A stretch of 64,000 nucleotides of DNA from Alicyclobacillus sp. SO9 (GCF_016406125.1 NZ_CP066339.1:2170001-2234000); one strand, 5' to 3'. Shown: positions 24,019 to 32,781, numbered from the stretch's first letter. Notes: generated by a model not told the origin, from the sequence alone. Made by a program: numbers and translations.

Positions 24019-24540
24019 CTACAAATCCGTCTCGGTATCTGCTTCTGAGCGAACGCTTTTATCAGAGGAATCGCTTGCAAGGGCATGGTCTTCATCACTG
24101 CTCATCACACTGTCGGAAGCGTCGCCGTCCAAATGCTGCAATTCCAACTTATCCAGTGCAGAAGCGGCGTCAGTACTCGGACCCGTTTTTGTGGAATTTT
24201 GTCTCTTTGCGGCTTTTTGCTGGGAATGAAGAAGGTCTGAGTAGTCTACACTGAAAAGCGTGTCGTCCTTGTCAGATTTCACGGATTTTTTCTGGGCTGA
24301 AGGATTAGCATCAGTGCTGTTTGGCCGCTGTCCGGAGGATGTCGTCAAGCTGCTGGTCAAAGCAACCAGCGGGCACCAGCCTGTGATGCCCTCCGCAATT
24401 TTCGCGGCTCCAAGACCTGTCAGGAGTGAACGGGAGAGTGGGGACCGACGTCCGGCAATGCCGCTGCCAAACATGATGAGCCCGGCGGACAGCCTGAGAT
24501 ACCGGTCCAGTGTCCCGATGTTGGGTTTAAATGGATTCAA
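24019..24540 (-). CDS. DUF2892 membrane protein with long Ser/Asp-rich tail
   Basis: 173 residues from TTG at 24540, 8 nt after GGAGG. Residues 1-60 (NPFKPNIGTLDRYLRLSAGLIMFGSGIAGRR...LGAAKIAEGITGWCPLVAL) are a DUF2892 domain with two short membrane helices, as in YgaP. The following 110 residues are polar and rich in Ser, Asp, Lys, and Ala (SDKDDTLFSVDY..., DSSDKSVRSEADTETDL) and look disordered. Such a tail is unusual for this small domain. No rhodanese domain is attached. Function unknown. Confidence 0.65.
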   Translation of the reverse strand: MNPFKPNIGTLDRYLRLSAGLIMFGSGIAGRRSPLSRSLLTGLGAAKIAEGITGWCPLVALTSSLTTSSGQRPNSTDANPSAQKKSVKSDKDDTLFSVDYSDLLHSQQKAAKRQNSTKTGPSTDAASALDKLELQHLDGDASDSVMSSDEDHALASDSSDKSVRSEADTETDL

Positions 24541-24615
24541 GCGGGATACCTCCTTGCTAGTGGTTTTGAGGATTCGTGAATGCAATTAGTATGTCCCGAA
24601 TCTTAGTTCTCTATG

Positions 24616-24660
24616 TTTGACTTTGACTATCCTTGACTATTTGTTTCGAGTCGGTAATAC
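24616..24660 (+). promoter_or_regulatory. clpP promoter with CtsR operator
   Basis: TTTGACT-ATC-CTTGACT (24622-24638) fits the CtsR heptad repeat (TTTGACC, 3-nt spacer with central T, TTTGACC in this orientation). An extra TTTGACT overlaps at 24616-24622. TTGACT (24633-24638) also serves as a -35, with TAATAC (24655-24660) as the -10 at 16 bp, so bound CtsR would block the promoter. Confidence 0.7.
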
Positions 24661-24703
24661 TAGTGAAGCAGGTACATACTGAATTCAAAGGGAGATGTGA
24701 TTC

Positions 24704-25288
24704 ATGAGTTTAGTGCCAATTGTGATTGAACAGACCAGCCGCGGGGAACGCAGCTACGACATCTATTCGAGGCTTCTGAAGGACCGTATCATCTTCTTAG
24801 GTACGGCAATTGACGATACAGTTGCAAATGCAGTAGTAGCTCAGCTGCTGTTTCTTGCCGCCGACGATCCCGATAAGGACATCCAGATGTACATTAACAG
24901 CCCCGGCGGTTCTGTCAGTGCAGGTTTGGCTATTTATGACACCATGCAACACATTAAACCAGCCGTTTCAACCATGTGTGTCGGTTTGGCGGCGAGTATG
25001 GGTGCAGTACTGTTGACAGCGGGAGCCAAAGGCAAGCGCTACGCACTGCCAAACTCCGAAGTCATGATTCATCAGCCGCTTGGAGGTGCCAGGGGTCAAG
25101 CGTCTGACATTCAGATTCACGCCGAGCACATTGTGAAAACCCGTCAGAAGTTGAATCAAATCCTCAGTGACCGTTCCGGAAAACCGTTGGAACAGGTTGA
25201 AATGGACACCGACAGAGACAGATTCATGTCTGCACAAGAGGCGCAGGATTACGGATTGATTGACGAAGTCATTCGGCAGAAGGACTGA
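24704..25288 (+). CDS. clpP: ATP-dependent Clp protease proteolytic subunit
   Basis: 194 residues, full length. A tetradecameric serine protease working with ClpC/ClpX/ClpE. The catalytic triad is visible: Ser98 in GLAASMGA, His123 in EVMIHQP, and Asp172 in DTDRDRF. The oxyanion segment [14 protein letters not shown] is intact. A short propeptide-like N-terminus [10 protein letters not shown] is usual. A CtsR box overlaps its promoter, predicting heat-shock control. Downstream lies a MidA-type methyltransferase gene. Confidence 0.97.
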   Translation: MSLVPIVIEQTSRGERSYDIYSRLLKDRIIFLGTAIDDTVANAVVAQLLFLAADDPDKDIQMYINSPGGSVSAGLAIYDTMQHIKPAVSTMCVGLAASMGAVLLTAGAKGKRYALPNSEVMIHQPLGGARGQASDIQIHAEHIVKTRQKLNQILSDRSGKPLEQVEMDTDRDRFMSAQEAQDYGLIDEVIRQKD

Positions 25289-25295
25289 CGTAGTC

Positions 25296-26372
25296 TTGAA
25301 CATGTTGCCACAGGGAATTACAGATAAAATTCATCAGGCGGGCACGATTTCTTTCGCCCGCCTGATGGACCTTGCCTTATACTCAGAACATGGATACTAT
25401 AGCGAGCGTGTTCAAATCGGACGAAAAGGAGCAGATTTTTTTACTGCCAGTCAAAGTCCGCTTTTTGGTATGACCTTAGCCGCAGCCATTGAAACAAAGT
25501 GGCAAGAGTGGGGCGAACCTCCTGAGTTGCAGGTTGTGGAAGTGGGTGCTGGACAGGGAGAGTTGGCGGAAACCATTTTGTCAGAGTTGACTGCATCAAG
25601 TCGAATAAATCACGTGTCCTATTGCATCCTCGAGCGGTCAGCGAAGTTGCGTCAAGTTCAGCATGAACGGCTTGAGCAGGCAGCACTCATCGGGCCCGCT
25701 AAAGTCATCTGGGAGGATCCGGTAAAGGATATCCCGACAATTATCATCGCTAATGAAGTCTTGGATGCGCTTCCTGTTGAAGTTGTCAAAAAGACACATC
25801 GCGGTTGGGAACTGCTAAGCGCTGGCCTGAATGCTTCGAATGGGCTTACTTGGCATTGGAATGAAGCCGATAGAAATGCGGCGGCACTCGCAAATGAGTT
25901 CATTAACTGCCCCGAAGGTACAGTCGCTGAAATATGTCTTTTCTATGAATCCACTATGGCACAGGTTATGGACAACTATTCTGCCCCTGTACAGGCACTC
26001 TGGTTTGACTACGGCATCTTTAAGGAAGAGTGGGAGGCAGGTGTTCGTCCGGAAGGAACACTGCGTGCTTATCTGAATCACGAAATTGTCGATCCTTATA
26101 CTCATTTGTTTGAAGCTGACATCACGGCGGATGCAAACTGGACACATGCCGAAGCGGTGAGTCGAAAATTCGGATTTTCAACAGAAGTAATCACGCAAGG
26201 GAATTTTCTTTTTCGTCACGATATTATGAAACGGGCTGTAGAACTTCAGCAATCTGAACCGACACTGCTGGCAGGTAGTCGTTGGACGCAGCAATTAAAG
26301 CAATTGGCTCTGCCTGGCGGCATGGGCGATCGCTTTTCAGTGCTTATATGCGAACGTTCTGTGGCGCGATGA
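25296..26372 (+). CDS. SAM-dependent methyltransferase, MidA/COG1565 family
   Basis: About 358 residues. TISFARLMDLALYSEHGYYSERVQIGRKGADFFTASQ is the family N-terminus and VVEVGAGQGELAETIL the SAM-binding glycine motif, followed by IANEVLDALPVEVV. The mitochondrial relative NDUFAF7 methylates an arginine of a complex I subunit; bacterial substrates are unknown. TTG at 25296 or ATG at 25302 are the likely starts, with AAGGA upstream. It follows clpP by 7 nt and may be expressed with it. Confidence 0.85.
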   Translation: MNMLPQGITDKIHQAGTISFARLMDLALYSEHGYYSERVQIGRKGADFFTASQSPLFGMTLAAAIETKWQEWGEPPELQVVEVGAGQGELAETILSELTASSRINHVSYCILERSAKLRQVQHERLEQAALIGPAKVIWEDPVKDIPTIIIANEVLDALPVEVVKKTHRGWELLSAGLNASNGLTWHWNEADRNAAALANEFINCPEGTVAEICLFYESTMAQVMDNYSAPVQALWFDYGIFKEEWEAGVRPEGTLRAYLNHEIVDPYTHLFEADITADANWTHAEAVSRKFGFSTEVITQGNFLFRHDIMKRAVELQQSEPTLLAGSRWTQQLKQLALPGGMGDRFSVLICERSVAR

Positions 26373-26391
26373 ATTGGAGGAAGCAAGGACG

Positions 26392-26478
26392 ATGCTGCGA
26401 AAATTGGCCATTGCGTGCCTGATTATTGGGCTGGGATTTTTAGTGTTTGGAATCCAATATATGCACCATATGAAGTGA
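26392..26478 (+). CDS. 28-aa membrane microprotein
   Basis: GGAGGAAGCAAGGACG precedes an ATG opening 28 codons: MLRKLAIACLIIGLGFLVFG followed by IQYMHHMK and TGA. It has a charged start, one transmembrane helix, and a short His/Met tail. It begins 19 nt after the methyltransferase stop. Similar tiny membrane proteins are common in Bacilli, but I cannot name this one. Confidence 0.5.
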   Translation: MLRKLAIACLIIGLGFLVFGIQYMHHMK

Positions 26479-26489
26479 TTTTTTATATT

Positions 26490-26545
26490 TATGTCATACT
26501 ATTTCTGATTAAGTGTAGAACATTTGGCGTTCTTTGTGTAATATA
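26490..26545 (+). promoter_or_regulatory. gapB promoter with two CcpN-like operators
   Basis: TATGTCATACT (26490-26500) fits the B. subtilis CcpN consensus TRTGHYATAYW at every position, and TGTGTAATATA (26535-26545) at 10 of 11, overlapping a TAATAT -10 (26539-26544). The layout resembles the known gapB control region, where CcpN represses during growth on glucose. Confidence 0.65.
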
Positions 26546-26589
26546 GAGGGGAAAAGTGATCCTCTATGCGCAAAGGGGCGTAATAAATC

Positions 26590-27636
26590 ATGACAATTCG
26601 TGTAGCGATTAACGGATTCGGACGTATTGGACGCATGGTGTATCGGCGAGCAGCTCAGATGAATGATATACACATTGTTGCTGTAAACGGGACAGCCGAT
26701 GTCGATGTGCTTGCTCATCTTCTCAAATACGATTCCGTTCACGGTACATGGAACGAAGAAATAGACGTAACTTCGGATGGTTTCGTTGTCGGAGGAAAGT
26801 TTACAAAAGTCCTTTCCACCAGGAATCCGGCGGAACTGCCGTGGAACCAACTCGACATCGATGTTGTCGTTGAAGCGACTGGTATGTTTCGAAGCCGAGA
26901 GACAGCAGGGATACATTTGCAAAATGGCGCTAGAAAGGTCGTCATTACTGCGCCAGCGTCTACGGACCGGGATGCAGACCTCACTGTGGTGATGGGTGTG
27001 AATCACGAACAGTACGACCCGCAGCGCCACCATATTTTGTCTGGAGCGTCTTGTACGACGAACTGTCTCGCTCCGCTGGTCAAAGTGTTAAATGATGCGT
27101 TTGGATTAGAACAGGGTATGGTTACAACTGTTCATTCATATACCAGTGACCAAAGGAGTCTGGACAATCCGCATAAGGATTTGCGTCGGGCTCGGGCATC
27201 GGCCGAGTCGATTGTCCCCACGAGTACGGGCGCGGCCAAAGCCATCGGACTCGTTATCCCAGAGTTAAAAGGCAAGTTAAACGGCTTGTCGTTGAGGGTA
27301 CCCACCCCGAATGTATCTGTGGTCGATCTCGTTGCAAATCTCTCCACCCCAGTGACCAAAGAGCAAGTCAATGAGGTTCTGGCAGCTTCGGCTGTGAGCT
27401 CTATGACCGGAATTGTCGCTTATACAGAAAAGCCCTTAGTCTCTGTAGATTTTAACGGAGACAGCCGTTCAGCGATTATTGACGGCCTGTCTACCATCGT
27501 TCTGGGTGAGACTTCTGTGAAAGTATTGGCGTGGTATGACAATGAATGGGGCTATTCCTGTCGCATCGTCGATTTGGTTCGACTGGCGGTACAGCCGCAG
27601 GTGGTCAACCCTTTAGAAATGATTGCACGTAGTTGA
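26590..27636 (+). CDS. gapB: Glyceraldehyde-3-phosphate dehydrogenase, gluconeogenic type
   Basis: 348 residues. INGFGRIGRMV is the Rossmann motif, and the active Cys155 lies in SGASCTTNC. The position that is Asp in NAD-preferring glycolytic enzymes (VND) reads VNG (N33-G34), and the sequence shares LAHLLKYDSVHG and NPHKDLRRARASAESIVP with B. subtilis GapB. It likely works with NADP in gluconeogenesis. The gene is alone, not next to pgk or tpi as gapA normally is, and is preceded by two CcpN-like boxes. A strong terminator follows. Confidence 0.85.
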   Translation: MTIRVAINGFGRIGRMVYRRAAQMNDIHIVAVNGTADVDVLAHLLKYDSVHGTWNEEIDVTSDGFVVGGKFTKVLSTRNPAELPWNQLDIDVVVEATGMFRSRETAGIHLQNGARKVVITAPASTDRDADLTVVMGVNHEQYDPQRHHILSGASCTTNCLAPLVKVLNDAFGLEQGMVTTVHSYTSDQRSLDNPHKDLRRARASAESIVPTSTGAAKAIGLVIPELKGKLNGLSLRVPTPNVSVVDLVANLSTPVTKEQVNEVLAASAVSSMTGIVAYTEKPLVSVDFNGDSRSAIIDGLSTIVLGETSVKVLAWYDNEWGYSCRIVDLVRLAVQPQVVNPLEMIARS

Positions 27637-27714
27637 AGCAACACAAGAGAGTGTAGTGACCGCGGTTTCCGATTCTCATGCGGCACTATTTTCATTGAAC
27701 GCAGTGGAAGTTCT

Positions 27715-27742
27715 GGACACGACATCTGTCGTGTCCGTTTTC
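27715..27742 (+). terminator. Rho-independent terminator of gapB
   Basis: GGACACGACA (27715-27724) and TGTCGTGTCC (27727-27736) form an almost loop-less perfect stem, followed by GTTTTC. Confidence 0.85.
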
Positions 27743-27751
27743 TATGGTAAA

Positions 27752-27856
27752 ATGGAAAACCGAAGTGAGAGATCAGCCCGCAAGTACTGGCACAGGACTG
27801 AAACTGCAGCAATGACGGCTACAGTAATGAAGGCTGCCTTAGTGAAGGCTGCATAA
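27752..27856 (+). CDS. Possible 34-aa ORF with Ala/Lys repeat end
   Basis: From ATG at 27752 the frame reads MENRSERSARKYWHRTETAA and then M-T-A-T-V, M-K-A-A-L, V-K-A-A, ending TAA directly before ATGGAG. The last three five-codon units come from a 15-nt tandem repeat. There is no clear ribosome site, so this may be only a leader segment. Confidence 0.2.
   Translation: MENRSERSARKYWHRTETAAMTATVMKAALVKAA
27812..27856 (+). repeat. Three 15-nt tandem units before the cysteine desulfurase gene
   Basis: ATGACGGCTACAGTA, ATGAAGGCTGCCTTA, and GTGAAGGCTGCATAA are consecutive diverged copies. They lie directly upstream of the desulfurase start region. Confidence 0.6.
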
Positions 27857-27871
27857 ATGGAGCGAATGAAC

Positions 27872-29017
27872 ATGGAGTTGTATTTTGATAATGCTGCGAC
27901 AACACCTTTACTCAGCGACGTAAAGAAAGTCCTGCAAGAACAAATGGATAATTACGGGAACCCGTCGTCTTTGCATCATCTGGGTGTCAAGGCAGAGCAA
28001 GTACTCACTCAGACCAGGAAGGACGTTCTTCGCTGCGCGGGCCGCAAGAACGATGATGTCATTTTTACCGGCAGCGGTACGGAAGCCAACAACCTGGCCA
28101 TTTTTGGCGTCGCACAGTTGCGGGACAGACCCGGCCATGCTGTAACAACGGCACTGGAGCACCCCTCGGTACTCGAAGCGTTTAAACGCCTGGAGCGGTT
28201 AGGGTGGAAGATTAGTTACGTAAAGCCAGATGACAACGGTGTTATCACTAGTGCACAGATTCTTCGCGAAGTGCAAGACGATACGGCGCTCGTGAGTGTC
28301 ATGCACGTCAATAATGAGACTGGAGACATTTTTCCAGTTTCAGAAATTTCCGCTGCACTAAAAGCTTATCCCAAGGTTCGGTTCCACGTGGATGGAATTC
28401 AAGCCTTTGGCAAAATTCCGAATGCGGCCGAAGTCAGCGGGGCTGACTTATATAGTCTCTCGGGTCACAAAATTGGGGCACCCAAAGGGATTGGTGCCCT
28501 GATTGTGAGACGAGGTGTTCAGTTGCAACCCCTCCTGTACGGAGGAGGTCAGGAGCGCGGTCTGCGTTCCGGGACCGAGAATGTGTTGGGGATAGCGGCG
28601 CTTGGGACAGCCAGTAAACTTGCAGCCAGGGACATGTCTGAAAGTTACCCCCATGTTTCAACATTGATGAGACAATTGCGCGAGGGCCTCAAGAACATCC
28701 CTGGGTGCGTTGTGGATGAACGTCCGCTGAATTTCTCGCCCTACATTGTCAGCACATCTTTTCCTGGACTTAAGGGTGAGGTTTTGGTCCACACGCTGGA
28801 GGAAGAGGGGCTGTATGTATCAACGGGATCGGCCTGTTCCACTCAAGGCGGGCACGCAAAGGCCAGTCATGTGCTCGAGGCCCTTGGCAGAGAAACACGC
28901 GAAATTACGGGGACTCTGCGTTTTTCTCTTGCCAGATGGCAAAGTGAGGAAGACGTGAACAAGGCCTTGGAAATTGTTAAAAGCCGCGCGGCGTGGCTTG
29001 CGGATATTATGAAATAA
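27872..29017 (+). CDS. Cysteine desulfurase (NifZ/IscS-type)
   Basis: 381 residues. A PLP enzyme taking sulfur from cysteine as a persulfide. YFDNAATTPL at the N-terminus, FTGSGTEANNLAI, the PLP lysine K200 in SGHKIGAPKG, and the sulfur-carrying Cys322 in STGSACSTQGG are all visible. It lies 18 nt before thiI, the arrangement of the B. subtilis nifZ-thiI pair, in which the desulfurase serves tRNA 4-thiouridine synthesis rather than Fe-S assembly. The ATG at 27872 is preferred because GGAG lies 9 nt upstream; earlier ATGs at 27857 and 27866 are possible. Confidence 0.9.
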   Translation: MELYFDNAATTPLLSDVKKVLQEQMDNYGNPSSLHHLGVKAEQVLTQTRKDVLRCAGRKNDDVIFTGSGTEANNLAIFGVAQLRDRPGHAVTTALEHPSVLEAFKRLERLGWKISYVKPDDNGVITSAQILREVQDDTALVSVMHVNNETGDIFPVSEISAALKAYPKVRFHVDGIQAFGKIPNAAEVSGADLYSLSGHKIGAPKGIGALIVRRGVQLQPLLYGGGQERGLRSGTENVLGIAALGTASKLAARDMSESYPHVSTLMRQLREGLKNIPGCVVDERPLNFSPYIVSTSFPGLKGEVLVHTLEEEGLYVSTGSACSTQGGHAKASHVLEALGRETREITGTLRFSLARWQSEEDVNKALEIVKSRAAWLADIMK

Positions 29018-29035
29018 TACTGAGGAGTTCATTCT

Positions 29036-30223
29036 ATGATTGAACATGTGATTGCACGGTATGGGGAAATTGTGCTGAAGGGTAAAAATAGATCGCACTT
29101 TGAGAAGGTCTTGCTTCGCAACATGCAGAGAGCTCTGAGGGACTGGCCGGATGTGAAGGTACAGCGCAGCGGAGGCCGGATGCTGGTTCATCTTCACAGC
29201 GCTCCCGTTACGCCGGTAGTTGAAGCCCTGCAAAGAGTGTTTGGGATTGTATCCCTCAGTCCAGTGTACTTTACGGATATTGATATCGACAAAATTGTCG
29301 AGACCGCATTGTTACTGATGGATGAGCATAAGCAAACTGGAGCTTCGGCGCGCACCTTTAAAGTTGAGGCACGTCGAAAAAATAAGTCATATCCGTTGAC
29401 ATCGCCACAGATTCAACAACAAGTTGGCGGCGCTCTGCTCGCCAAAAGCAGCGGTTGGACTGTGGATGTACATCGTCCGGACTTAACTGTACAAGTTGAA
29501 ATCGGACATCAGGAAGCGGCCGTATTTGGGACAAAAATCAAAGGCCTGGGCGGCCTGCCCGTAGGCAGCGGAGGAAAAGCGCTGCTGCTCTTGTCCGGAG
29601 GAATTGACAGCCCAGTAGCTGGGTGGCTTGGTATGAAGCGCGGTGTTCAGGTGGAAGCCATTCACTTTCACAGTTATCCTTTTACAAGCGAACGAGCGCT
29701 CCAAAAGGTTGAGGATTTGGCGGATATCCTGGCTGATTGGGGACACCCTGTTCGCCTGCATACGGTGCATTTTACTGAAGTGCAGACAGAGATTCGCAAG
29801 CACTGTCCAGACAACTTGGGAATCACTATTATGCGGCGAATGATGATGCGGATTGCTACGCAGTTTGCACAGCAGAACGGGATGTCAGCTCTCTTGACGG
29901 GAGAGAGTCTGGGCCAGGTTGCCAGTCAAACACTGGAGAGCATGCAAACGATAAACGCAGTGACGTCGTTGCCTGTATTGCGCCCCTTAATAGCAGAGGA
30001 TAAGGTGGATATTATCCACCGAGCCCGGGCCGTCGGCACCTATGAGACTTCTATTTTGCCGTACGAAGACTGCTGCACCATTTTTGTACCGAAGAGTCCG
30101 CGAACGAAACCGAGAATTGAAGAGGCAGAGACGGCTGAAGCAGGTCTGGATGTAGACGGGCTTGTGGAGAGAGCTGTCGCATCGATTACGACAAAAGTCT
30201 TTCACGGAACAGAGGATGTTTGA
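29036..30223 (+). CDS. thiI: tRNA 4-thiouridine synthetase
   Basis: 395 residues. N-terminal ferredoxin-like and THUMP domains (IARYGEIVLKGKNRSHFE...; FGIVSLSPV), then the PP-loop LLLLSGGIDSPVAGWL that adenylates U8 of tRNA, and the late segment PYEDCCTIFVPKSPRTKP. It lacks the C-terminal rhodanese domain of the E. coli protein, as in Bacillus. It is paired with the cysteine desulfurase gene just upstream. Confidence 0.95.
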   Translation: MIEHVIARYGEIVLKGKNRSHFEKVLLRNMQRALRDWPDVKVQRSGGRMLVHLHSAPVTPVVEALQRVFGIVSLSPVYFTDIDIDKIVETALLLMDEHKQTGASARTFKVEARRKNKSYPLTSPQIQQQVGGALLAKSSGWTVDVHRPDLTVQVEIGHQEAAVFGTKIKGLGGLPVGSGGKALLLLSGGIDSPVAGWLGMKRGVQVEAIHFHSYPFTSERALQKVEDLADILADWGHPVRLHTVHFTEVQTEIRKHCPDNLGITIMRRMMMRIATQFAQQNGMSALLTGESLGQVASQTLESMQTINAVTSLPVLRPLIAEDKVDIIHRARAVGTYETSILPYEDCCTIFVPKSPRTKPRIEEAETAEAGLDVDGLVERAVASITTKVFHGTEDV

Positions 30224-30268
30224 TGTAACCGTATTTCGTGCAACCTAACCTGGGGAGGCTGATGTAGG

Positions 30269-30520
30269 ATGCGAACGATTCGCGCTGTTTACAGGCTCTT
30301 TCGCGTCTTGGCAATCCTGTACACCGTTGTGCGAGCTGTGATGTCAAGCAGGTGGTTGTTTATTTTAGTCGCACTGTGGCGCATGTTGAGACGGTCGAAA
30401 ACGAAGCAACCGCTGGTGTCGGATATTGCTTTTATTGACGGGGCAGATCCGGTGGTCTACAAACGCACGGGTTGGCGCACGATTATACCAAGGCGCGTAG
30501 GTACCAGAGACACAAAATAG
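30269..30520 (+). CDS. Hypothetical basic membrane protein, 83 aa
   Basis: The ATG follows GGGGAGGCTGATGTAGG. The basic N-terminal part MRTIRAVYRLFRVLAILYTVVRAVMSSRWLFILVALWRMLRR could form one or two membrane helices and is strongly positive. The C-terminal half (SDIAFIDGADPVVYKRTGWRTIIPRRVG) is unrecognised. A terminator follows. Function unknown. Confidence 0.5.
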   Translation: MRTIRAVYRLFRVLAILYTVVRAVMSSRWLFILVALWRMLRRSKTKQPLVSDIAFIDGADPVVYKRTGWRTIIPRRVGTRDTK

Positions 30521-30535
30521 TCACAGATTCCTGAG

Positions 30536-30571
30536 CCTGAGGACGAAGAATCGGTCCTCAGGTTTATTTTT
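30536..30571 (+). terminator. Rho-independent terminator
   Basis: CCTGAGGAC (30536-30544) pairs with GTCCTCAGG (30554-30562), followed by TTTATTTTT. It ends the desulfurase-thiI-hypothetical transcript. Confidence 0.85.
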
Positions 30572-30637
30572 AGGTAATTTTGGGAATACCGATCAGTAGA
30601 AAAGGTATTTTACCGTTACTGTTCAGGAGGATGTGTT

Positions 30638-31279
30638 ATGGGACAGACCTTAAAGACCATGCGTCAAGACGCATGGACCATCGAAGACGACCAAATTCTT
30701 GCAGAGATTGTTCTCAATCATATTCGCAATGGCAGCACACAGCTGGCAGGTTTTAACGAGTCAAGCCGGAAACTCGGGCGAACAGCAGCTGCCTGCGGCT
30801 TTCGTTGGAACGCGTGCGTACGCAAACAATATCGTAACTCCATTGAAGGTGCAAAGGAGAAACGAAAGGAACGAAAGTCTGAGCAGATTGAAGCACAGTT
30901 GGAAGGGGGAGACCCGGACCATCCGACAGCTACATTGATGAGTTGGGCTCAGGTATTGCGCTTTTTGCGCCAGGAAAAGAGCACTGCTCAACACTGGGCC
31001 TCGCGCTGGCGCCAAGCGGAACGGCAGGCTTCTCACCTGCAGGAGAGTTATGACGCACTGAAGCAAGCGTATGAGGAAGTCAAAACGGAGCACGAACAGC
31101 TTCTCAGAGACCATGAAACAGTGGTGGCAGATTATCGGGCGTTGGTACAGATTGTTGACCGTGCGCGTAAGTCGGCTGTCTTTGACAACGACGAAATGCA
31201 GAGCGGATTTATGTACCGCATCGATGAGCACGGCAACTTGGAGCGGGTTGCCTCTGATTCCCTTTCGGCGGAATCTTAA
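30638..31279 (+). CDS. rsfA: RsfA/YlbO-family sporulation transcription regulator
   Basis: 213 residues. The N-terminal Myb/SANT-like DNA-binding region [57 protein letters not shown] matches the RsfA (YwfN) and YlbO family. A coiled coil follows (about 125-180, many Glu/Gln/Ala heptads), and the end is acidic. RsfA is a forespore regulator transcribed by sigF and sigG in B. subtilis. It may modulate forespore genes, some of which are in this window. Which paralogue it corresponds to is not certain. Confidence 0.8.
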   Translation: MGQTLKTMRQDAWTIEDDQILAEIVLNHIRNGSTQLAGFNESSRKLGRTAAACGFRWNACVRKQYRNSIEGAKEKRKERKSEQIEAQLEGGDPDHPTATLMSWAQVLRFLRQEKSTAQHWASRWRQAERQASHLQESYDALKQAYEEVKTEHEQLLRDHETVVADYRALVQIVDRARKSAVFDNDEMQSGFMYRIDEHGNLERVASDSLSAES

Positions 31280-31332
31280 ACTGAGTTTTACAGTTCAAGT
31301 TGTGCATGATTTCATGTACGAGGGGTTTCTGA

Positions 31333-31350
31333 AGAGGAACTCCTCTTTTT
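31333..31350 (+). terminator. Short terminator after rsfA
   Basis: AGAGG-AACT-CCTCT followed by TTTTTG, about 55 nt after the rsfA stop. Confidence 0.6.
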
Positions 31351-31492
31351 GTATTCCTGATGTCCACTTCATAGTCGTTTCCTTAGCACGAGACACCTGG
31401 AAAGGCCGCTAAACGTCGTATAGTTGTATCTGACTGTGGAACGATAGCTGTAACAACACTGAGTCTGGCTTTCCTGGGAGTGGACGGATGAG

Positions 31493-32734
31493 ATGCACCA
31501 ACTTGCAAAATGGATTGTCATTGGTTTCGTAGCTTTATCATCCTTGATGACAACGGGTTGCTACGACCGTCAGGAACTTGAGCAACAGGCTTTTGTCACT
31601 GTGATGGGCATCGATAAGGCCCCCAACAACATGGTCGATTGCTCCCTGCAAATTGCTGTTCCCAAGACGCCGGGGAGCGGCGGTGGATCGTCATCGGGAT
31701 CACCATTATCAGCTGCCGCACCCCTTACCTTTCGTGCACACAGCATCACTGAAGCATTAATGATGGCGAATACCAGCGTAGAGCGTTCCATCACCCTTTC
31801 TCACCTGAGTACCGTTATATTCGGAAGGAGTCTCGCTGAAGGCGGACTTCAGTCCGTTATTCAACCGTTTGTTCGCTACCGAGAGTTTCGCCGGACCATG
31901 TTTGTAGCGGTGGCTCAGGGAACAGCCCAGGAAGTCATGGCAAGTAACAAGCCGGTATTGGAACACTCGTCAAGTCGTATGGCTGACAGCATCTATGTCA
32001 TGGGTGGACGAGTCGGCCTGTTTCCTGTGACCCAACTCAACGATTTGATTACAGCTATGGAGACCCCGCACCAGGATGTGATTTTACCGCTATATGCAGT
32101 AAACCAAAGTATCAAGGATAACCCTAAAGGCGGAGCGATTAAATCGGGAGAAGTGTTTCAACCGGGCAGTGAGGCGCGGTCCGGAGGCAATCCTGTGGAG
32201 TGGATTGGAGGCGCCTTGTTTAAGGGCGATAAAATGAAGGATACGCTGTCCGGAACAGATATGATTTATCTTCGGATGTTGCGGGGAACGGTTAAGACGA
32301 CAAACATTGATTTTCAAATCAACAAGCAGAGGGAAGGAGCGGTCGGGATTTATATTCGCAAGGAAAGAAGTCCTGACATTAAGGTGGTGCTCTCCAATCC
32401 TGTGAAAGTGAAGGTGACGCTGGCGTTTGATGCCGATCTCGTCTCCGAACCCGCAACGAAACAAGCATCTGTGATTAGCCGAGAAGATAAGATAAAGCGT
32501 CTCATAGAGAAAAAGCTGGAAGAGCACATCAAAGAGGTACTGAAGAAGGTCTACAATCAGGATAAGCTGGACCCCATTCCGCTGTCGAATCACATTCGGG
32601 GGCACTTTCGGACTTATCATCAGTTTGTAAGCTATGATTGGACAAACAAACTGAAAACCCTGCAACCGGACGTTTCCGTCAAGCTGTCGATTCGAAGGTT
32701 TGGCAAGAGACTCGAGCCAGTTACAGAAAGGTAG
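31493..32734 (+). CDS. Spore germination lipoprotein, Ger(x)C family
   Basis: 413 residues. A lipoprotein signal peptide ends in LMTTGCYDRQELEQQAFV, with the lipid-bearing Cys23. MGIDKAPNNMVDCSLQIAVPK and the C-terminal WTNKLKTLQPDVSVKLSIRRFG match the C subunit of GerA-type nutrient receptors. A glycine/serine linker (GSGGGSSSGSPLS) is notable. The A (GerAA) and B (GerAB) subunits that normally share its operon are absent here, making it an orphan. It would sit on the outer face of the spore inner membrane. Confidence 0.88.
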   Translation: MHQLAKWIVIGFVALSSLMTTGCYDRQELEQQAFVTVMGIDKAPNNMVDCSLQIAVPKTPGSGGGSSSGSPLSAAAPLTFRAHSITEALMMANTSVERSITLSHLSTVIFGRSLAEGGLQSVIQPFVRYREFRRTMFVAVAQGTAQEVMASNKPVLEHSSSRMADSIYVMGGRVGLFPVTQLNDLITAMETPHQDVILPLYAVNQSIKDNPKGGAIKSGEVFQPGSEARSGGNPVEWIGGALFKGDKMKDTLSGTDMIYLRMLRGTVKTTNIDFQINKQREGAVGIYIRKERSPDIKVVLSNPVKVKVTLAFDADLVSEPATKQASVISREDKIKRLIEKKLEEHIKEVLKKVYNQDKLDPIPLSNHIRGHFRTYHQFVSYDWTNKLKTLQPDVSVKLSIRRFGKRLEPVTER

Positions 32735-32781
32735 TGGAAACTGCCGCCTGTGTTTCTGTGCCAGCTGAGTCATTGCCGTTT

